Origin: Diplolepis rosae
Taxonomy: Eukaryota; Arthropoda; Insecta; Hymenoptera; Diplolepididae
Length of the DNA stretch: 64,000 nt
Assembly (NCBI GenBank): GCA_030998225.1
Contig: JAPYXD010000403.1
Coordinates: 5,704,001-5,768,000, forward strand
Direction of reading: 5' to 3'
A program made the translations under genes and the position numbers. Of the stretch, positions 1 through 10,703 are shown one piece after another; position 1 is the first letter of the stretch, and every line of letters begins with the position of its first letter. The notes beneath the pieces are model-generated. The model made no database searches. It was not told the DNA's origin and was given only the letters and a program-made list of their open reading frames with translations.

Positions 1-1
1 A

Positions 2-512
2 CGTATCTGAAAGTCGAGCACTGTGTCATGTAAATTTCCCAGTACTTATTTTTTCCGTGTATCAGCGTAATATTAATTTCAACAGCGGTAATATAATTTG
101 TAATAAAAATCAATAAAATAGTATATAAAAAAAAGACAGCTTGCGAAAATAATTTTTGTTTCTTATTGCTTTTGATAGTCCATACAAATTTCATTGACTG
201 GCTTTGAAGTTTTCATGCACGAGTGCTGTGCGAGCTCTATCTGCCTATATTCAGCATTTCATATATTAATTCGTAAAAATATCAAATCTTTGTACTCTAT
301 TTTCTCAAATGATTCATAGAAATTATACATTTTCTGTTCTCAGAATTTTCACGGACTTTCTACTGAAAACTTTTGGAAAGTTCTATACGTTTTGCAGGAT
401 TATTGATCTAATTGTACAAGAACGGTACTTCTAGTTTTAAGTAACTTTTGAGCGTATCTGAAAGTCGAGCACTCTGTCATGTAAATTTCCCAGTACTTAT
501 TTTTTCCGTGTA
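2..512. repeat. Pair of 60-bp direct repeats
   Basis: Bases 2-61 recur at 453-512 with one visible mismatch (ACTGTGTC against ACTCTGTC), both ending in the T-rich string TTTTTTCCGTGTA. The roughly 390 bp between them and the stretch up to 686 show no gene. The repeat could be the edge of an unclassified element, or a local duplication. The same TTTTTTCCGTG string closes each zinc-finger tandem unit at 7343-8714, so it may be a common element end in this genome. Confidence 0.6.
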
Positions 513-686
513 TGTAAGTTTTACAGTTTTTATAAAAAAACATATTTTCTTTTATAAAACACAATTAAGAATATAAATTCAAGTTTTAAAAACACAGAAA
601 AACTTTTTCTCCAAAGATCTACTTTTCCGTACGTCAACTACATTGGTGTGCAAAAGTTTTGGGCCAAACACATTTTTCACTCTATA

Positions 687-1536
687 CTGCTGTGGGCAAA
701 AACCAAGGTGAATTTTGTTATAAAATGAAAAATCTTTATTTATTTATCTAAATCAATTTCATCCCCTTCAAAATAGTCCCCTCCTGATATAATGCACTTA
801 TGCCAACGTTTTTCCAATCGTCAAAACACTCGTTATATTCGATTTCCGGAATTGCCTTCAAAGCCTTCTTCGATTTGGCTTGAATCTCTTCAATCGTGTC
901 AAAATGGTGTCCTCGGAGTGGTCTTTTGAGTTTGGGGAATAGCCAGAAGTCACACGAAGCCAAATCAGGCGAATATGGTGGTTGTGGAACGATATGCGTT
1001 GAGTTTTTGGCGAAATGGTCATGAAAAACGAGGGCAGTGTGAGACGGCGCATTATTGTGATGCAAAAACCACGAGTTGTCTGCTCAAAATATCTTCTGAA
1101 ACGGTGTTGAGTGATCCTCTTGAAATGCCAATAGTGTCAGCAAAGTCTTTGATTGTCAATCGACAATTTTTGTGCACTAATTCTTTGATTTGATTGACGT
1201 ATTGCGCATCATTTGATGTTGATGGTCGTCCGGGGTGTTCCAAGTCATCAACAGGTTCTCTTCCTTCTTTGAAGTCTTTGTACCACTTATAAACATTTTT
1301 CTGCGACATGCTTAAATCACTGAAGGCCTTCTGCAACATTCTGAACGTTTCCGCAACTGAAATTTTAGTCGTTTAGAAAACACAAGCGTAACTATGTCAC
1401 AAATGGTGACATTGACATGAAATTTGGCACAGATGTCAGTAACAGTAGGACCAACATAAAAATAAAATAGTTTTCTCGAATCGGTTAGCCCTCGGAGTTT
1501 AAATTAAAAATTCACCTCAGTTTTTGCCCACAGTAG
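687..1536 (-). mobile_element. Internally deleted mariner element
   Basis: About 30-bp terminal inverted repeats, with a few mismatches, begin at 687 (CTGCTGTGGGCAAAAACC) and end at 1536 (GTTTTTGCCCACAGTAG read on +). TA dinucleotides lie directly outside at 685-686 and 1537-1538, the expected mariner target duplication. The 850-bp length is well below the usual 1.2-1.3 kb of mariner, and the transposase inside lacks its middle, so this is a deletion derivative that would need a transposase supplied in trans. Confidence 0.8.
748..1339 (-). pseudogene. Mariner transposase, internally deleted
   Basis: Two minus-strand segments in different frames match the ends of a mariner (DD34D) transposase. 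The N-terminal segment (1339-1052) has the helix-turn-helix region (KWYKDFKEGREPVDD, then IGISRGS). The C-terminal segment (1065-748) has the last catalytic block, YSPDLASCDFWLFPKLK. The central part with the first catalytic Asp is missing, and the second block reads HHNNAPSH where the family normally has HHDN, so the second Asp is changed to Asn. The protein is therefore non-functional. It lies wholly within the TIRs at 687 and 1536. Confidence 0.8.
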
Positions 1537-1540
1537 TATA

Positions 1541-1990
1541 CAGGGTGTCTAAAAAGTCCCGGGACGGTTGGATATTTCCTCAGGTAAAATATTTCTCGAA
1601 AAAGTGAAGGTCATATACTTTGCTCTTTAAATAACCCCAAAGAAAATAGTCGAGAGGCGTCAGATGAGGAGATTTAGCAGTTCACTCGATTTCACCCCTT
1701 CTTCCAATCCACCTATGAGGGAACTGAGTATCCAAGTATGCTCGAACCTCTCTACCGTAATGAGCCGCTGCTCCGTCCTGTTGGAACCAAATATTTTGAA
1801 AAAATCGCCATTAATCTCCCTTATTCTTGGTACAATTTGGTTTCTGAGAAGCTCTTCATATGCACGGGCATTGAGATTACCATCGATGAAGAAAGGGCCT
1901 ATGAACGTATCATTCAAGATACCGGCCCAAACATTAAAGATTAAAGATGTCTCTTTAATCAGACGTTTCGGCTCTAATCAGAGCCCTCAT
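1541..1990 (-). pseudogene. Tc1/mariner-superfamily transposase fragment
   Basis: A minus-strand stretch of about 100 residues reads FNVWAGILNDTFIGPFFIDG and then continues through NLNARAYEELLRNQIVPRI. This is the central DDE-core region of a Tc1/mariner-superfamily transposase (normally a V-W-G-I ... G-P-F-F pattern). The frame then breaks before the last catalytic acidic residue. At 1541, directly after TA and only 4 bp from the previous mariner, is a terminus-like CAGGGTGTCTAAAAAG, the probable 3' end of the element. I found no matching opposite terminus, so this is a truncated copy. Confidence is moderate because only one domain is visible. Confidence 0.6.
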
Positions 1991-2159
1991 TAGTGATATT
2001 TATTAAAATCTAGAAAATACAAAAAAGGTGGTGTCGCTAATTTCACAAATTTTTTTCGGAATAACTAAAGTACTTGACATATGATACAAAAAAGAGTGCT
2101 TGATGTGATTATCTAAATTTGTAATGGAAAATGGAAAGTTTGGATATACGATCAGGAAA

Positions 2160-2587
2160 AAAGTTGTTAATTTTGATCTTCCCTATTATAAAAAACTTTA
2201 CATAGATGTGCTTCATATCTTAGAATAGTTTGCAGGGATTCCTTGTGAAACCATACAGTTATACACTCAAGTTTGTAACCACAGTAAATAAACATTGGCG
2301 AGGATTTCATCGTGGAGTTCTTGAACAATTTCAGATGCAGTTTTCTTGACATCCTTTGTAGATTTGTGTTTAATGATTTTATCAACACGTACTGTCGTTT
2401 TTCATGGTCTACCAGATCGCGGAAGGTTCGATAGACACTTGGTAGTAGCAAATTTTTCGATCTTTCTATTCACAAGACTTTTACCAATTTTTAATAAGCA
2501 GCTATTTCGCGAGATGCCTTTCTTTGTTCAGAAAGATTTATCACGGCTTCTCGAATTTGATAATTCGTATGTCTCGACATATTGACC
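2160..2587 (-). pseudogene. Tc1-like transposase N-terminal fragment
   Basis: Read on the minus strand from the ATG near 2585, the sequence begins MSRHTNYQIREAVINL, a helix-turn-helix opening typical of Tc1-type transposases. After one stop and at least one frameshift it gives a short VYRTFRD segment and then, in another frame, KTTVRVDKIIKHKS, the second part of the bipartite DNA-binding domain. No catalytic region follows recognisably. It is a decayed fragment, distinct from the two neighbours on its left. About 290 bp to its right hold no gene. Confidence 0.45.
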
Positions 2588-2963
2588 TATAAGAATGACT
2601 TGATGTTGAACGTGAAACACTAGACGAATATAAACAAACTAAGTAGTGGACCCGGCGGAGTTCTCAGAAATATATAAACACAGTGTCCCAATACATTTGC
2701 ACACGTAAATATAAAATATAAACAATAGAAACAATAAACGCTTCTTTTTAAAACTTTTTACCTACCTTATTCTTTAGTTAAAAATAAAGAAAATAGAACT
2801 ACATATTTTATAATATTGATTAACCTTATTATTCAAAGAAATTCAATTAGTCTCACTTTTCTAATCATTGTGTTTTTTACTGACTTACCCTCATCCCTAA
2901 GAGAGGATCACTTGATCCTAACTTAAAACGAGGAACTTTCGATCAAAGTAAGTATTTACGCAG

Positions 2964-3008
2964 TTGTGACGTAACATACTTCCTTTTTTCTGGTGCATCG
3001 GCCGGGAA
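2964..3008 (+). other. LTR end and tRNA-Gly primer-binding site remnant
   Basis: Bases 2991-3008 (TGGTGCATCGGCCGGGAA) are complementary to the 3' end of insect tRNA-Gly including CCA, the standard layout of a retroelement primer-binding site. Upstream, GTGACGTAACA ending at 2976 looks like the 3' end of an LTR, followed by a 14-base spacer. The giant provirus has the same layout: GACGTCACA, a 13-base spacer ending in TTC, then TGGTGCATCGGCCG. I infer an old related LTR element of which only the LTR tail and PBS remain recognisable. Confidence 0.6.
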
Positions 3009-3029
3009 ACACAAGTCAATTGCAAGTGA

Positions 3030-4825
3030 ACAAATTGGTTATTAATAATGAATAAATAAATGAATAAAAATATTATTTACACTTGTAAACTTGTAATTTC
3101 AATAAAGTAGATTTGTTAGATCGCAAAGAGATTTGCCCTTGAGGCTATCCTTGATGATTTAATAATCAAATCATTTCTTTGAAATTTTATAATTTTTATA
3201 AATTGTATAAAATAAAATAGGTTTTGAAAAATCACGCAGTGATCTGACCTGGAGGCTAACCTTAGTGATTAAGAAACCTATTTTATTTAAATATTTATTT
3301 TAATTTGTTAACTAAGTTTTGATTTAAGTTTGAAACAAACATGAAAAACAGCACACGAAGGTACAAGTCCTTTTCAGATTCTTTGACCGGTCACCATTGA
3401 TTACCATAATTTGGGTAAAGCAAAGTTCGAAGTGCTTGTGTTGTATTGTTTATAACTTTTATTTAAACTCTGTTGATTAACAAAATATTTTTGATTGCAA
3501 AAATTGTCCAAAGATTTGTACTAAAGTCTAAATTCTTCAATATAATTAAAATAATGTACGTATATTTCGAATTTTATATGATCATTCTTATACACAATTT
3601 ATAAATAAAAAGAAAGAAGGTAATAAGATAAATTATTTTGAAGGGCACATGCAGTTGGTAAAGAGAAATATTCTTCGCCACGCAGATGCGTCATCATTTG
3701 CGACGCATATCGCCGGCACGTAGTGAAGTTCCCGTTCGTGACGGTGAAAAGCGAGCTTTATGCGTCTCATATAATTTAAAATTATTTCCAAAATATTAAT
3801 CATAATAAGAAATAAAAATACATAATGTACTTGAAAACATTATATTTACAGTTGAAAACCGATATTATACATACGGGCAATAGATAAATGTTTGTTATAT
3901 ATCCAATAAATCTCAATAAACAATGTATAAAGTGTTAAGTATACTTAAATAACGACGAACGCGAACATTTTTTAGTGCCGATAAATAAGTAGTTTCCTAT
4001 ATTAGTACAGTTATACATTTGAAATATAATAATATTCAACTTATAGTTGAATCACAATGAACAGTAAAATTTTTTTAGTACTGAACAAATAATACATTTT
4101 CTTAGAATATTAGTTATTTAGTGATGGCGGTCAACGCGTGGTCAACTTTACATTGTGGCTTGTACTTTTAAAATAAGAAAAACCACGTGTCAGACTAACA
4201 AACTTTAAGAATAAATATTAATTTCCTTACGCACACTGAATCCACTGAATGCATTAAAACTATGATCATGAAAATGACGTGAAAAAAACTGATTATGAAC
4301 GACCTAGCCAAACCAACAGAAAAACATTTTAAAAATAGTAAAAGTAACTTAAACTTTAATTATAAAATGTGTAACTTGTGAACATTCGATATTTGAATAA
4401 GTCTGTCGATATTGGTAAACTAAAAATATTTCAAATTAATTAGTTGAGTTTGAAATTTCTGCCACTGCCTACATTATCGGAGAATCACTAGTTGCGTATC
4501 AGATAGGATACGTTACCGACAGGTGTCCTTGTAGACAATTTCGAACTCTTATACCGCAAATAATGCCAATGAATTCAAATATTAAAGATTTTCAAAATTC
4601 TTTAATATTTGAAACTAAAAAAATACTTACAAAATTTAAATTTATATTCCAGGAATTTTTCATATTTCCTTTTTTCTGTAGGAAATTATTAGCATTAATT
4701 ATTTAATTATTATTAATATTAAATAAATAAAATAAATAAATAAAACAAATACAATATTATTTAAATTATTAACAAAAATTAACATTTTTATTATAAAAAA
4801 AAGGTCTTATATCAATAATATTTAA
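3030..4825. other. AT-rich region without recognised genes
   Basis: No open frame of note and no domain is visible on either strand. Two loosely similar stretches near 3120 and 3230 (GATCGCAAAGAG...TTGAGGCTA and ATCACGCAGTGATC...GGAGGCTA) look like a diverged short repeat. A slightly more GC-rich patch at 3665-3760 contains ATGCGTCATCATTTGCGACGCAT, an imperfect palindrome. Confidence 0.5.
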
Positions 4826-4829
4826 TATA

Positions 4830-5200
4830 CAGGGTGTCCCAGGACTCAAGGTACATATTAATATTTTTGAATTCCAAAAAAAATGGAATGAAAAATTCTA
4901 ATGCAAAAAATTTGTGAAGTGTATAATTACTGAGTAATTAGCAATTAAAATTGACCAATCATAAAAATGCATTAGATAGACGACTGTTTATATGCTATCG
5001 CTGAGAGAGTGTGAGAATGCAAGTTCAGATCGTATAATTTCTCCTCAGTTTATTTTTTTAAGAGGTATTGATTCTTTGGTGCAACTTCACACTTAAACGA
5101 GATTCAAAAAATGTATGCGTTTTTGAATTCTGTACATATCCTGCTGAATTCTTGGCATTTTCGCAGAATTCTTTTAAGTTCTTTAGAAATCCCATTAACA
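4830..5200 (+). repeat. Left arm of window-spanning inverted repeat
   Basis: The arm starts CAGGGTGTCCCAGGACTC directly after TATA (4826-4829). It is matched in inverted orientation at 63530-63980, which ends in ACACCCTG followed by TATA (63981-63984). Similarity extends about 350-400 bp, with an approximately 65-bp block near 5107 missing in the left arm. Either these are the two TIRs of one DNA transposon into which the provirus inserted, or two separate copies of one repeat in opposite orientation. The identical TATA flanks favour one element but are weak evidence in AT-rich DNA. Confidence 0.65.
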
Positions 5201-5280
5201 TCTTTGAATTACCTTGAACACTTTTGGATACATCTAATTATTTGGAATTTCAAGGTTTTTGAATGCTGTAAATTCCTCCG

Positions 5281-5600
5281 AATTGCGAATTCGCTCGCAA
5301 GTTTGAGCGCGCCTAGGGCGCGCGATTCGATCGTCGCGCTTCGCGCTCCGTTCTTTCTGGACCTCGCGCTTCGCGCTCGGTCTTGTGCTCTTCGCATACA
5401 TTTAAGTTTATTTCTTATAATTTAATACTGAAGCTCAAACCAATTTAATGATATTAAAGATGATGTAAATTAGTCATTTTCTCAAATTCACTAAGTTTCT
5501 TTTTCAGTTTAAGTGAAACAGGAAATTCAATTTACTTAAGGCTCTATCGGCCTTAAGGAACACATTCTCATCATGACACTCGCGCTTCGCGCTCGACTTT
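5281..5600. repeat. GC-rich palindromic motif cluster
   Basis: Within very AT-rich DNA there is a dense set of CG-rich palindromes: GCGCGCCTAGGGCGCGC near 5308-5324, then CGCGCTTCGCGCTC at about 5335, 5365 and again at 5581. Each is a near-perfect hairpin (GCGC-TTC-GCGC). No gene overlaps it convincingly. It could be a hairpin-forming part of a non-autonomous transposon. Confidence 0.55.
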
Positions 5601-5689
5601 CTGTATGCATTTTTGTAACTTTTTAATAAATTACATGATTATTGATAAATTTATGTTCTTCCAAATATCTCAAAAAGGAAAAACAATCG

Positions 5690-6270
5690 TAGACTTTATT
5701 TAAGGGAACGATTTTGCAGAACAACGCTTATTTCGTATCTCACATATTTTGGTGAAAAAAATCGAATTTTTTCAATATTAAAAATCAAAAAATTAAAATA
5801 TACACCCTGTCGAGAAATTTCTCGATAAGAATGTGTAGACCTTATTTAGCCAAACAATTTTTCATCTCAAAGTTTTTTTTGTATCTCACATATTTTGTCT
5901 AAAAAATGGAATTTTTAAATTTTAATCGTATTTTTTGGAATTGAAACAAAAAATATATGTTTTATCAGAAACTGTGTCAGACAAAACTTGTAGATATTTT
6001 TGAAACTAACAACTTTGTATTCTTACGTTTTTTTCTTATTTTACATATTATTGTTAAAAACTTGAATTTTGGATTTTCAATAGTTTTTTTTTTAAATAAA
6101 AAGAAAAATATGCATCTTATGAAAAAATGTTACAGTTCAAATTTGTAGGTCTTTATTTATTCAATAATATTGTATCATAACGTTTTTTCGTATCTCGTAT
6201 AATTTAACTGGAAAATGGAATTTTGATATTGACTTTTTTCGAATTTGAATATGCTGTAATATTTCTAATT
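5690..6270. repeat. Four degenerate tandem repeats of about 150 bp
   Basis: A recurring pattern appears four times: GTAGA followed by a TTATTT stretch, about 30 bases later TCGTATCTCACATATTTT, and then a run like AAAATGGAATTTT. The successive starts are near 5690, 5835, 5990 and 6145. The copies are strongly diverged, with no common reading frame, so this looks like an old minisatellite-like array rather than coding sequence. Confidence 0.5.
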
Positions 6271-6994
6271 TTGATTTAATCAAAAAATCAGGATAATTTT
6301 TATAGATTTATGAGCACTATTTAAAACCAGTATTGAAATTTTTGATTTTTTCAAAAAATTATTTTCAAAAACACAAAAGTAGTGCTCAAACCCTCAATTT
6401 TGATTGGATGTGGCTGGTTAACGAACTTGTCCTTACTTTTTCGGCTCCAATAAAGTGTACCAAAGCTCAATTCAATCTGATAATTCTATCGAGAGTTATG
6501 CCGCACACAACCTACAGACAGACAGACACTTTCGTAAAAACCATTTTTTCTGACTCAGGGGGTCTCAAAACGTAAAGATTTGATGAAAATTTCGAAAGTC
6601 ATTTTTCACATAAAACCAATACCTTCTCATCCATGATGAGAATGTGAAAATGAAATGTCTGCTACTGCTAACTGCAGTTAGCTGTTGACTAGTTAATTGT
6701 GATTGATAAAAAGTTTGCTGAGAGAGTTAACAGTTTGCTGGGACAGTTAAAATTGTTAGCTGCAATCGAAGTTGAAAATTTGCATTGTACTCCTTAGCGT
6801 ATTAAGAGTTGTAGCTAATCATTTGGTTGTTGCTGCTAAAACAGTTTACTCTCTTAGAAAACCTCAAAATTCGTACTCGTAGCTTTAAAATTTTGCGCTG
6901 ATATGTAAGAAGTTAGCAGCGGTTGCTAACGGCTGCTTAGACATCCCGCGTTTTCTGTGCTGCTCATGCGCACAAAGCGCGACTAGTCAGATAT
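6271..6994. other. Non-coding, moderately repetitive stretch
   Basis: No gene is seen. The part 6505-6600 contains a GACAGACAGACAC run followed by GACTCAGGGGGTCTCAAAACG, which contains the palindrome GAC-TCAGGGGG-GTC and looks like a dispersed repeat. The part 6655-6955 is dense in TTAGCTG / CAGCTAA / GCTAAC words, which recur in the tandem units at 7343-8714. Confidence 0.4.
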
Positions 6995-7342
6995 TGTGCT
7001 GTAAATGGTAAGTTGTACACCTGTCGCGTTGTTTTAAATTTAATTTATAAATAATTCGACGATTCGCGTTAATTTATAATGCAAATGACTGATTTGTAAC
7101 TGATCTCTGAAGATTGTATTGTAGGTTTTGTAATATGTTCTTTATTGTGCTATTTATTATCTTCTTACTGAGGTTATCTTAATTCTAAGTGTTGTATACT
7201 TGTACAATTTTTGAAAACATTATATTGGACTGGTAAGTAAGTCGCTACTGTTCCCGGTAATGTTTCTACTTGTAGCTATAAGTTTGGTTATCAAAGCAGC
7301 TTACGTTTTATTCTTATTCTTGAAAAATTATGCTGTGATTAA

Positions 7343-8714
7343 GGTTAGAACTGAATCAGTTTTTTTTCGTTTTTAATTATGCAGGTTACGATATGTCGCA
7401 AGAAATTAGTTGTTTTGATATAACTTGCCAGCAGACTTTTGTGAGTATAGAAGGGTTACGAGATCATTTTTTTCTTAAGCACCCAGGTGTAACTGTATTT
7501 AAATGTAGGTTTGGAAATTCAAAATCAATGATTTTGAGTGCTACCTCTATTTGCAGCAATTGCTAATAAAATTAACTAGTACTTCAAACGCTGTTAGAAC
7601 AGGAAGATAACACGACTGATAGGCTACTGCTCACAATCGTTGTTACCAGTGCTAACGCAAATTAGCTGGCATCGCTAAAATACTGTAGCGAATAGACGTT
7701 AGTATTAGCAGCTAAGACATTCGCTGTCCCTATATCAAGTAACTTTCTTAGCTGTGATGGCGAATATTTAGCTAATGCAGCTAATTATTTTTTTCCGTGA
7801 GGTTAGAACTGAATCAGTTTTTTTTTCGTTTTTAATTTTGCAGGTTACGATTTGTCGCAAGAAATTAGTTGTTTTGATATAACTTGCCAGCAGACTTTTG
7901 TGAATATAGAAGGGTTACGAGATCATTTTCTTCTTAAGTACCCAGGTGTAACTGTATTTAAATGTAGGTTTGGAAATTCAAAATCAATGATTTTGAGTGC
8001 TACCTCTATTTGCAGCAATTGCTAATAAAATTAACTAGTACTTCAAACGCTGTTAGAACAGGAAGATAACACGACCGATAGGCTACTGCTCACAATCGTT
8101 GTTACCAGTGCTAACGTAAATTAGCTGGCATCGCTAAAGTACTGTAGCGATTATACGTTAGTATTAGCAGCTAAGACATTCGCTGTCCGTATATCAAGTA
8201 ACTTTCTTAGCTGTGGTAGCGAATATTTAGCTAATGCAGCTAATTATTTTTTTCCGTGAGGTTAGAACTGAATCAGTTTTTTTTTCGTTTTTAATTTTGC
8301 AGGTTACGATTTGTCGCAAGAAATTAGTTGTTTTGATATAACTTGCCAGCAGACTTTTGTGAATATAGAAGGGTTACGAGATCATTTTCTTCTTAAGTAC
8401 CCAGGTGTAACTGTATTTAAATGTAGGTTTGGAAATTCAAAATCAATGATTTTGAGTGCTACCTCTATTTGCAGCAATTGCTAATAAAATTAACTAGTAC
8501 TTCAAACGCTGTTAGAACAGGAAGATAACACGACTGATAGGCTACTGCTCACAATCGTTGTTACCAGTGCTAACGTAAATTAGCTGGCATCGCTAAAGTA
8601 CTGTAGCGAATATACGTTAGTATTAGCAGCTAAGACATTCGCTGTCCGTATATCAAGTAACTTTCTTAGCTGTGGTAGCGAATATTTAGCTAATGCAGCT
8701 AATTATTTTTTTCT
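7343..8714 (+). repeat. Triplicated 458-bp unit with a C2H2 finger exon
   Basis: Three head-to-tail units (7343-7800, 7801-8259, 8260-8714) are nearly identical. Each begins GGTTAGAACTGAATCAG, contains a probable exon between a T-rich acceptor (TTAATT..GCAG) and an AGGT donor, then a region rich in GCTAAC/TTAGCT words, and ends with ATTTTTTTCCGTGA or a close variant. Unit 1 differs from units 2 and 3 more than these two differ from each other (they share CTTAAGTACCC and GATTTGTCG), so the latest duplication was unit 2 to unit 3. Confidence 0.85.
7385..7508 (+). CDS. C2H2 zinc-finger exon (orphan)
   Basis: After an acceptor at 7384, the ATG at 7393 opens MSQEISCFDITCQQTFVSI and continues to a donor at 7508/7509. 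The frame shows one C2H2 zinc finger: Cys-x4-Cys, twelve residues, His-x4-His (CFDITC ... DHFFLKH). Equivalent exons in the next two tandem units (starting near 7843 and 8302) have TTG in place of the ATG, and the second His codon CAC is changed to TAC (Tyr), so only this copy keeps the full zinc ligand set. A possible non-coding first exon ends at AAATG/GTAAGT (7007/7008). I see no downstream exons, so the gene is incomplete or the exon is a captured fragment. Confidence 0.5.
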
Positions 8715-8715
8715 A

Positions 8716-9795
8716 TGTGTACTAAATTTCTCGTAATTTTCGTAATTCTTACTCAATGAGTCAAGATAGGTCGATGGCTCAGCTACCAGTGAATGAAGAT
8801 GTACTCGTTATTCGAATTCTGCATAGTTACCACGAATTCAGTGGAATACCTTTCAACACGTTTGAATTAATTTAAAAACGTCCAAATACTTTTCAAGCTA
8901 TGAAAATATGCAATAAATTGTTGAAATTGAAAAATTCATAAATCCTACAAATTCTTACGAATTTTGCTGAATCTGAGTAATTTCTTATAAAACTCTTTTT
9001 AATTTCTCATGATTCCAGGAAATAAATAAATAACTGATTTGAACGGAAAAAACACCTACTTCTAAAGTGCTTTGCGAAGTTCTTAAGCTTAGGAATCAAA
9101 CTGATATGTTCCCATTTCGGAAAATTGCTACTAATTATTAGACACTGTTTACTAAAACGTTAGTGAAATTTTCAGAATTGCTAAACCTAATACTGAAATT
9201 TCACTAATCATTAGTAGAAATTTTCACAAAAGTGAATTAGTGGCATCAGACTGTTGTCGTCGCGTCTTAACAACAAGCAGACAGAAGAAGTAGTAGCAGA
9301 AAGAAGTAATTTTTATTGATATATCCCGAGCAGGATTGAATAAAAATCTGGTAAAGAGAAGTGCTTCGTTTGAAAGCACGTTGACTTCTCTTTTTCAAAG
9401 CAATTTGTCTTGACTTTTCTTCAATTCACTGATTGTTTTACAATACGAAAAATGTGTTGGTTAGTGCAAAATCGTGCGCGGCGAGAGACAGGAGTTGCTA
9501 CTAAGCAGCGAAACAAATTCACGCCCGCTCTACTAGGACATTGAAAACAGAAACTCCTTTTTCATCAACTTCGTTGCCCTGGGAGTGGTAGAAATTAAAA
9601 CAAAAACCATCGGCAATGTACCTTAGTATCGTTTCATTGATTTGTTTTGATTTATAATTATAACTTGTACAGTCATTATAAACTTGTTGCTCAGTCAATA
9701 TTAAATAAATAAGTTTTCTAAAAAAATCAAAATTGCTAGTGTCTCGAATTTTTTTGTCTGTTCTTATGCCAAATTTAAGAATATGATAAATAAAT
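8716..9795. other. AT-rich region without recognised genes
   Basis: No convincing coding frame. The stretch 9110-9240 is built of CTAATNATTAG / TTTCACTAA words in both orientations, giving hairpin potential. A block near 9470-9560 is slightly GC-richer but short and without a domain. The left target-site ATAT of the provirus is 9796-9799. Confidence 0.4.
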
Positions 9796-9799
9796 ATAT

Positions 9800-10525
9800 T
9801 GTCACGTATCCATGACAGTTATGTTATATATTATAATCATATAAAACTATTATGCTATTATATCATATAACACGTTTTATTGTTGCTATAAATATTGTTG
9901 CTAGATACATGTAATTGTTTTTATAAATAATTTCACTATTACTATTAACTAAAATATCAATAAACAATTGAATTATTGATAAAATACTAATTAAAACTAA
10001 TATTACCGTTTATTATTATTAACTATTATTGTTACTATTGTTAATAATACCAATTAACGAAATGCAACAAATGTTATATAACAACAATATTATTTCAACC
10101 TTTATATTTAAAATTATTATTAATCAGTATTATTATTAATATTTAATATTGTCATTAACATTAATTGTCAAAAGGCAACAAATATTGAATAATAACAATG
10201 TTACTTCAATTTCTTGATTTGCATAATTATCAATCATTTTCATTATAATTATTTCATATTGTTATTAAAATTTGCAACAAATATTATAATAATGTTACTT
10301 CAAATTTTATAATAATAATGTTTATAATAATTATCATTATTGTTAATATTCTTATTTGATGTTAATCAACAATCAGCAATTAATTATAAAATACGTTCTT
10401 TTAATAACTATTAATATTATGTTATTTTATAAACAAAAGCAATGTTTAAATATAATGATTAATAGAATTATAAACAAATCATAATCACCATTTATGTACA
10501 ACAAATGTATTATAGTTACTCTATT
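9800..10525 (+). repeat. Provirus 5' LTR, piece 1
   Basis: This piece matches 61745-62473 of the 3' LTR with about six substitutions seen by eye over roughly 715 aligned bases. It is extremely AT-rich, built of TTATTATTAATATT-like words, and opens no credible gene. It ends in the LINE target duplication TAGTTACTCTATT (10513-10525). Confidence 0.85.
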
Positions 10526-10703
10526 TTTTTTTTTTTATTGGAAGCTTTCAAATCAAATACAGATTTATTCGCTTTACATTTGGATTTATACGCTTACAAA
10601 GAAATTTAGAGCATATGAAGGATATTTTACAGTTAAGATTACATTAGTTTATATAGCTGTTTACATTTATACAGAAACACTTTTTTGCCTTATTAAGAAT
10701 AAA

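Noticed and set aside
1541..2587. A single Tc1/mariner element spanning both transposase fragments
   Set aside because: The N-terminal and C-terminal pieces look like different subfamilies, and no matching terminus to CAGGGTGTC is found near 2600-2700.
5690..6270. Possible CRISPR-like or satellite array
   Set aside because: The copies are too diverged, with no constant repeat and unique-spacer pattern, and the genome is eukaryotic.
9800..10525. Provirus 5' end placed at TGACAG (9813) rather than TGTCACG (9800)
   Set aside because: TGACAG/GTCA would also look like LTR ends, but the 9800 start gives matching ATAT flanks and TG...CA termini. Some doubt remains because the 3' LTR start differs.
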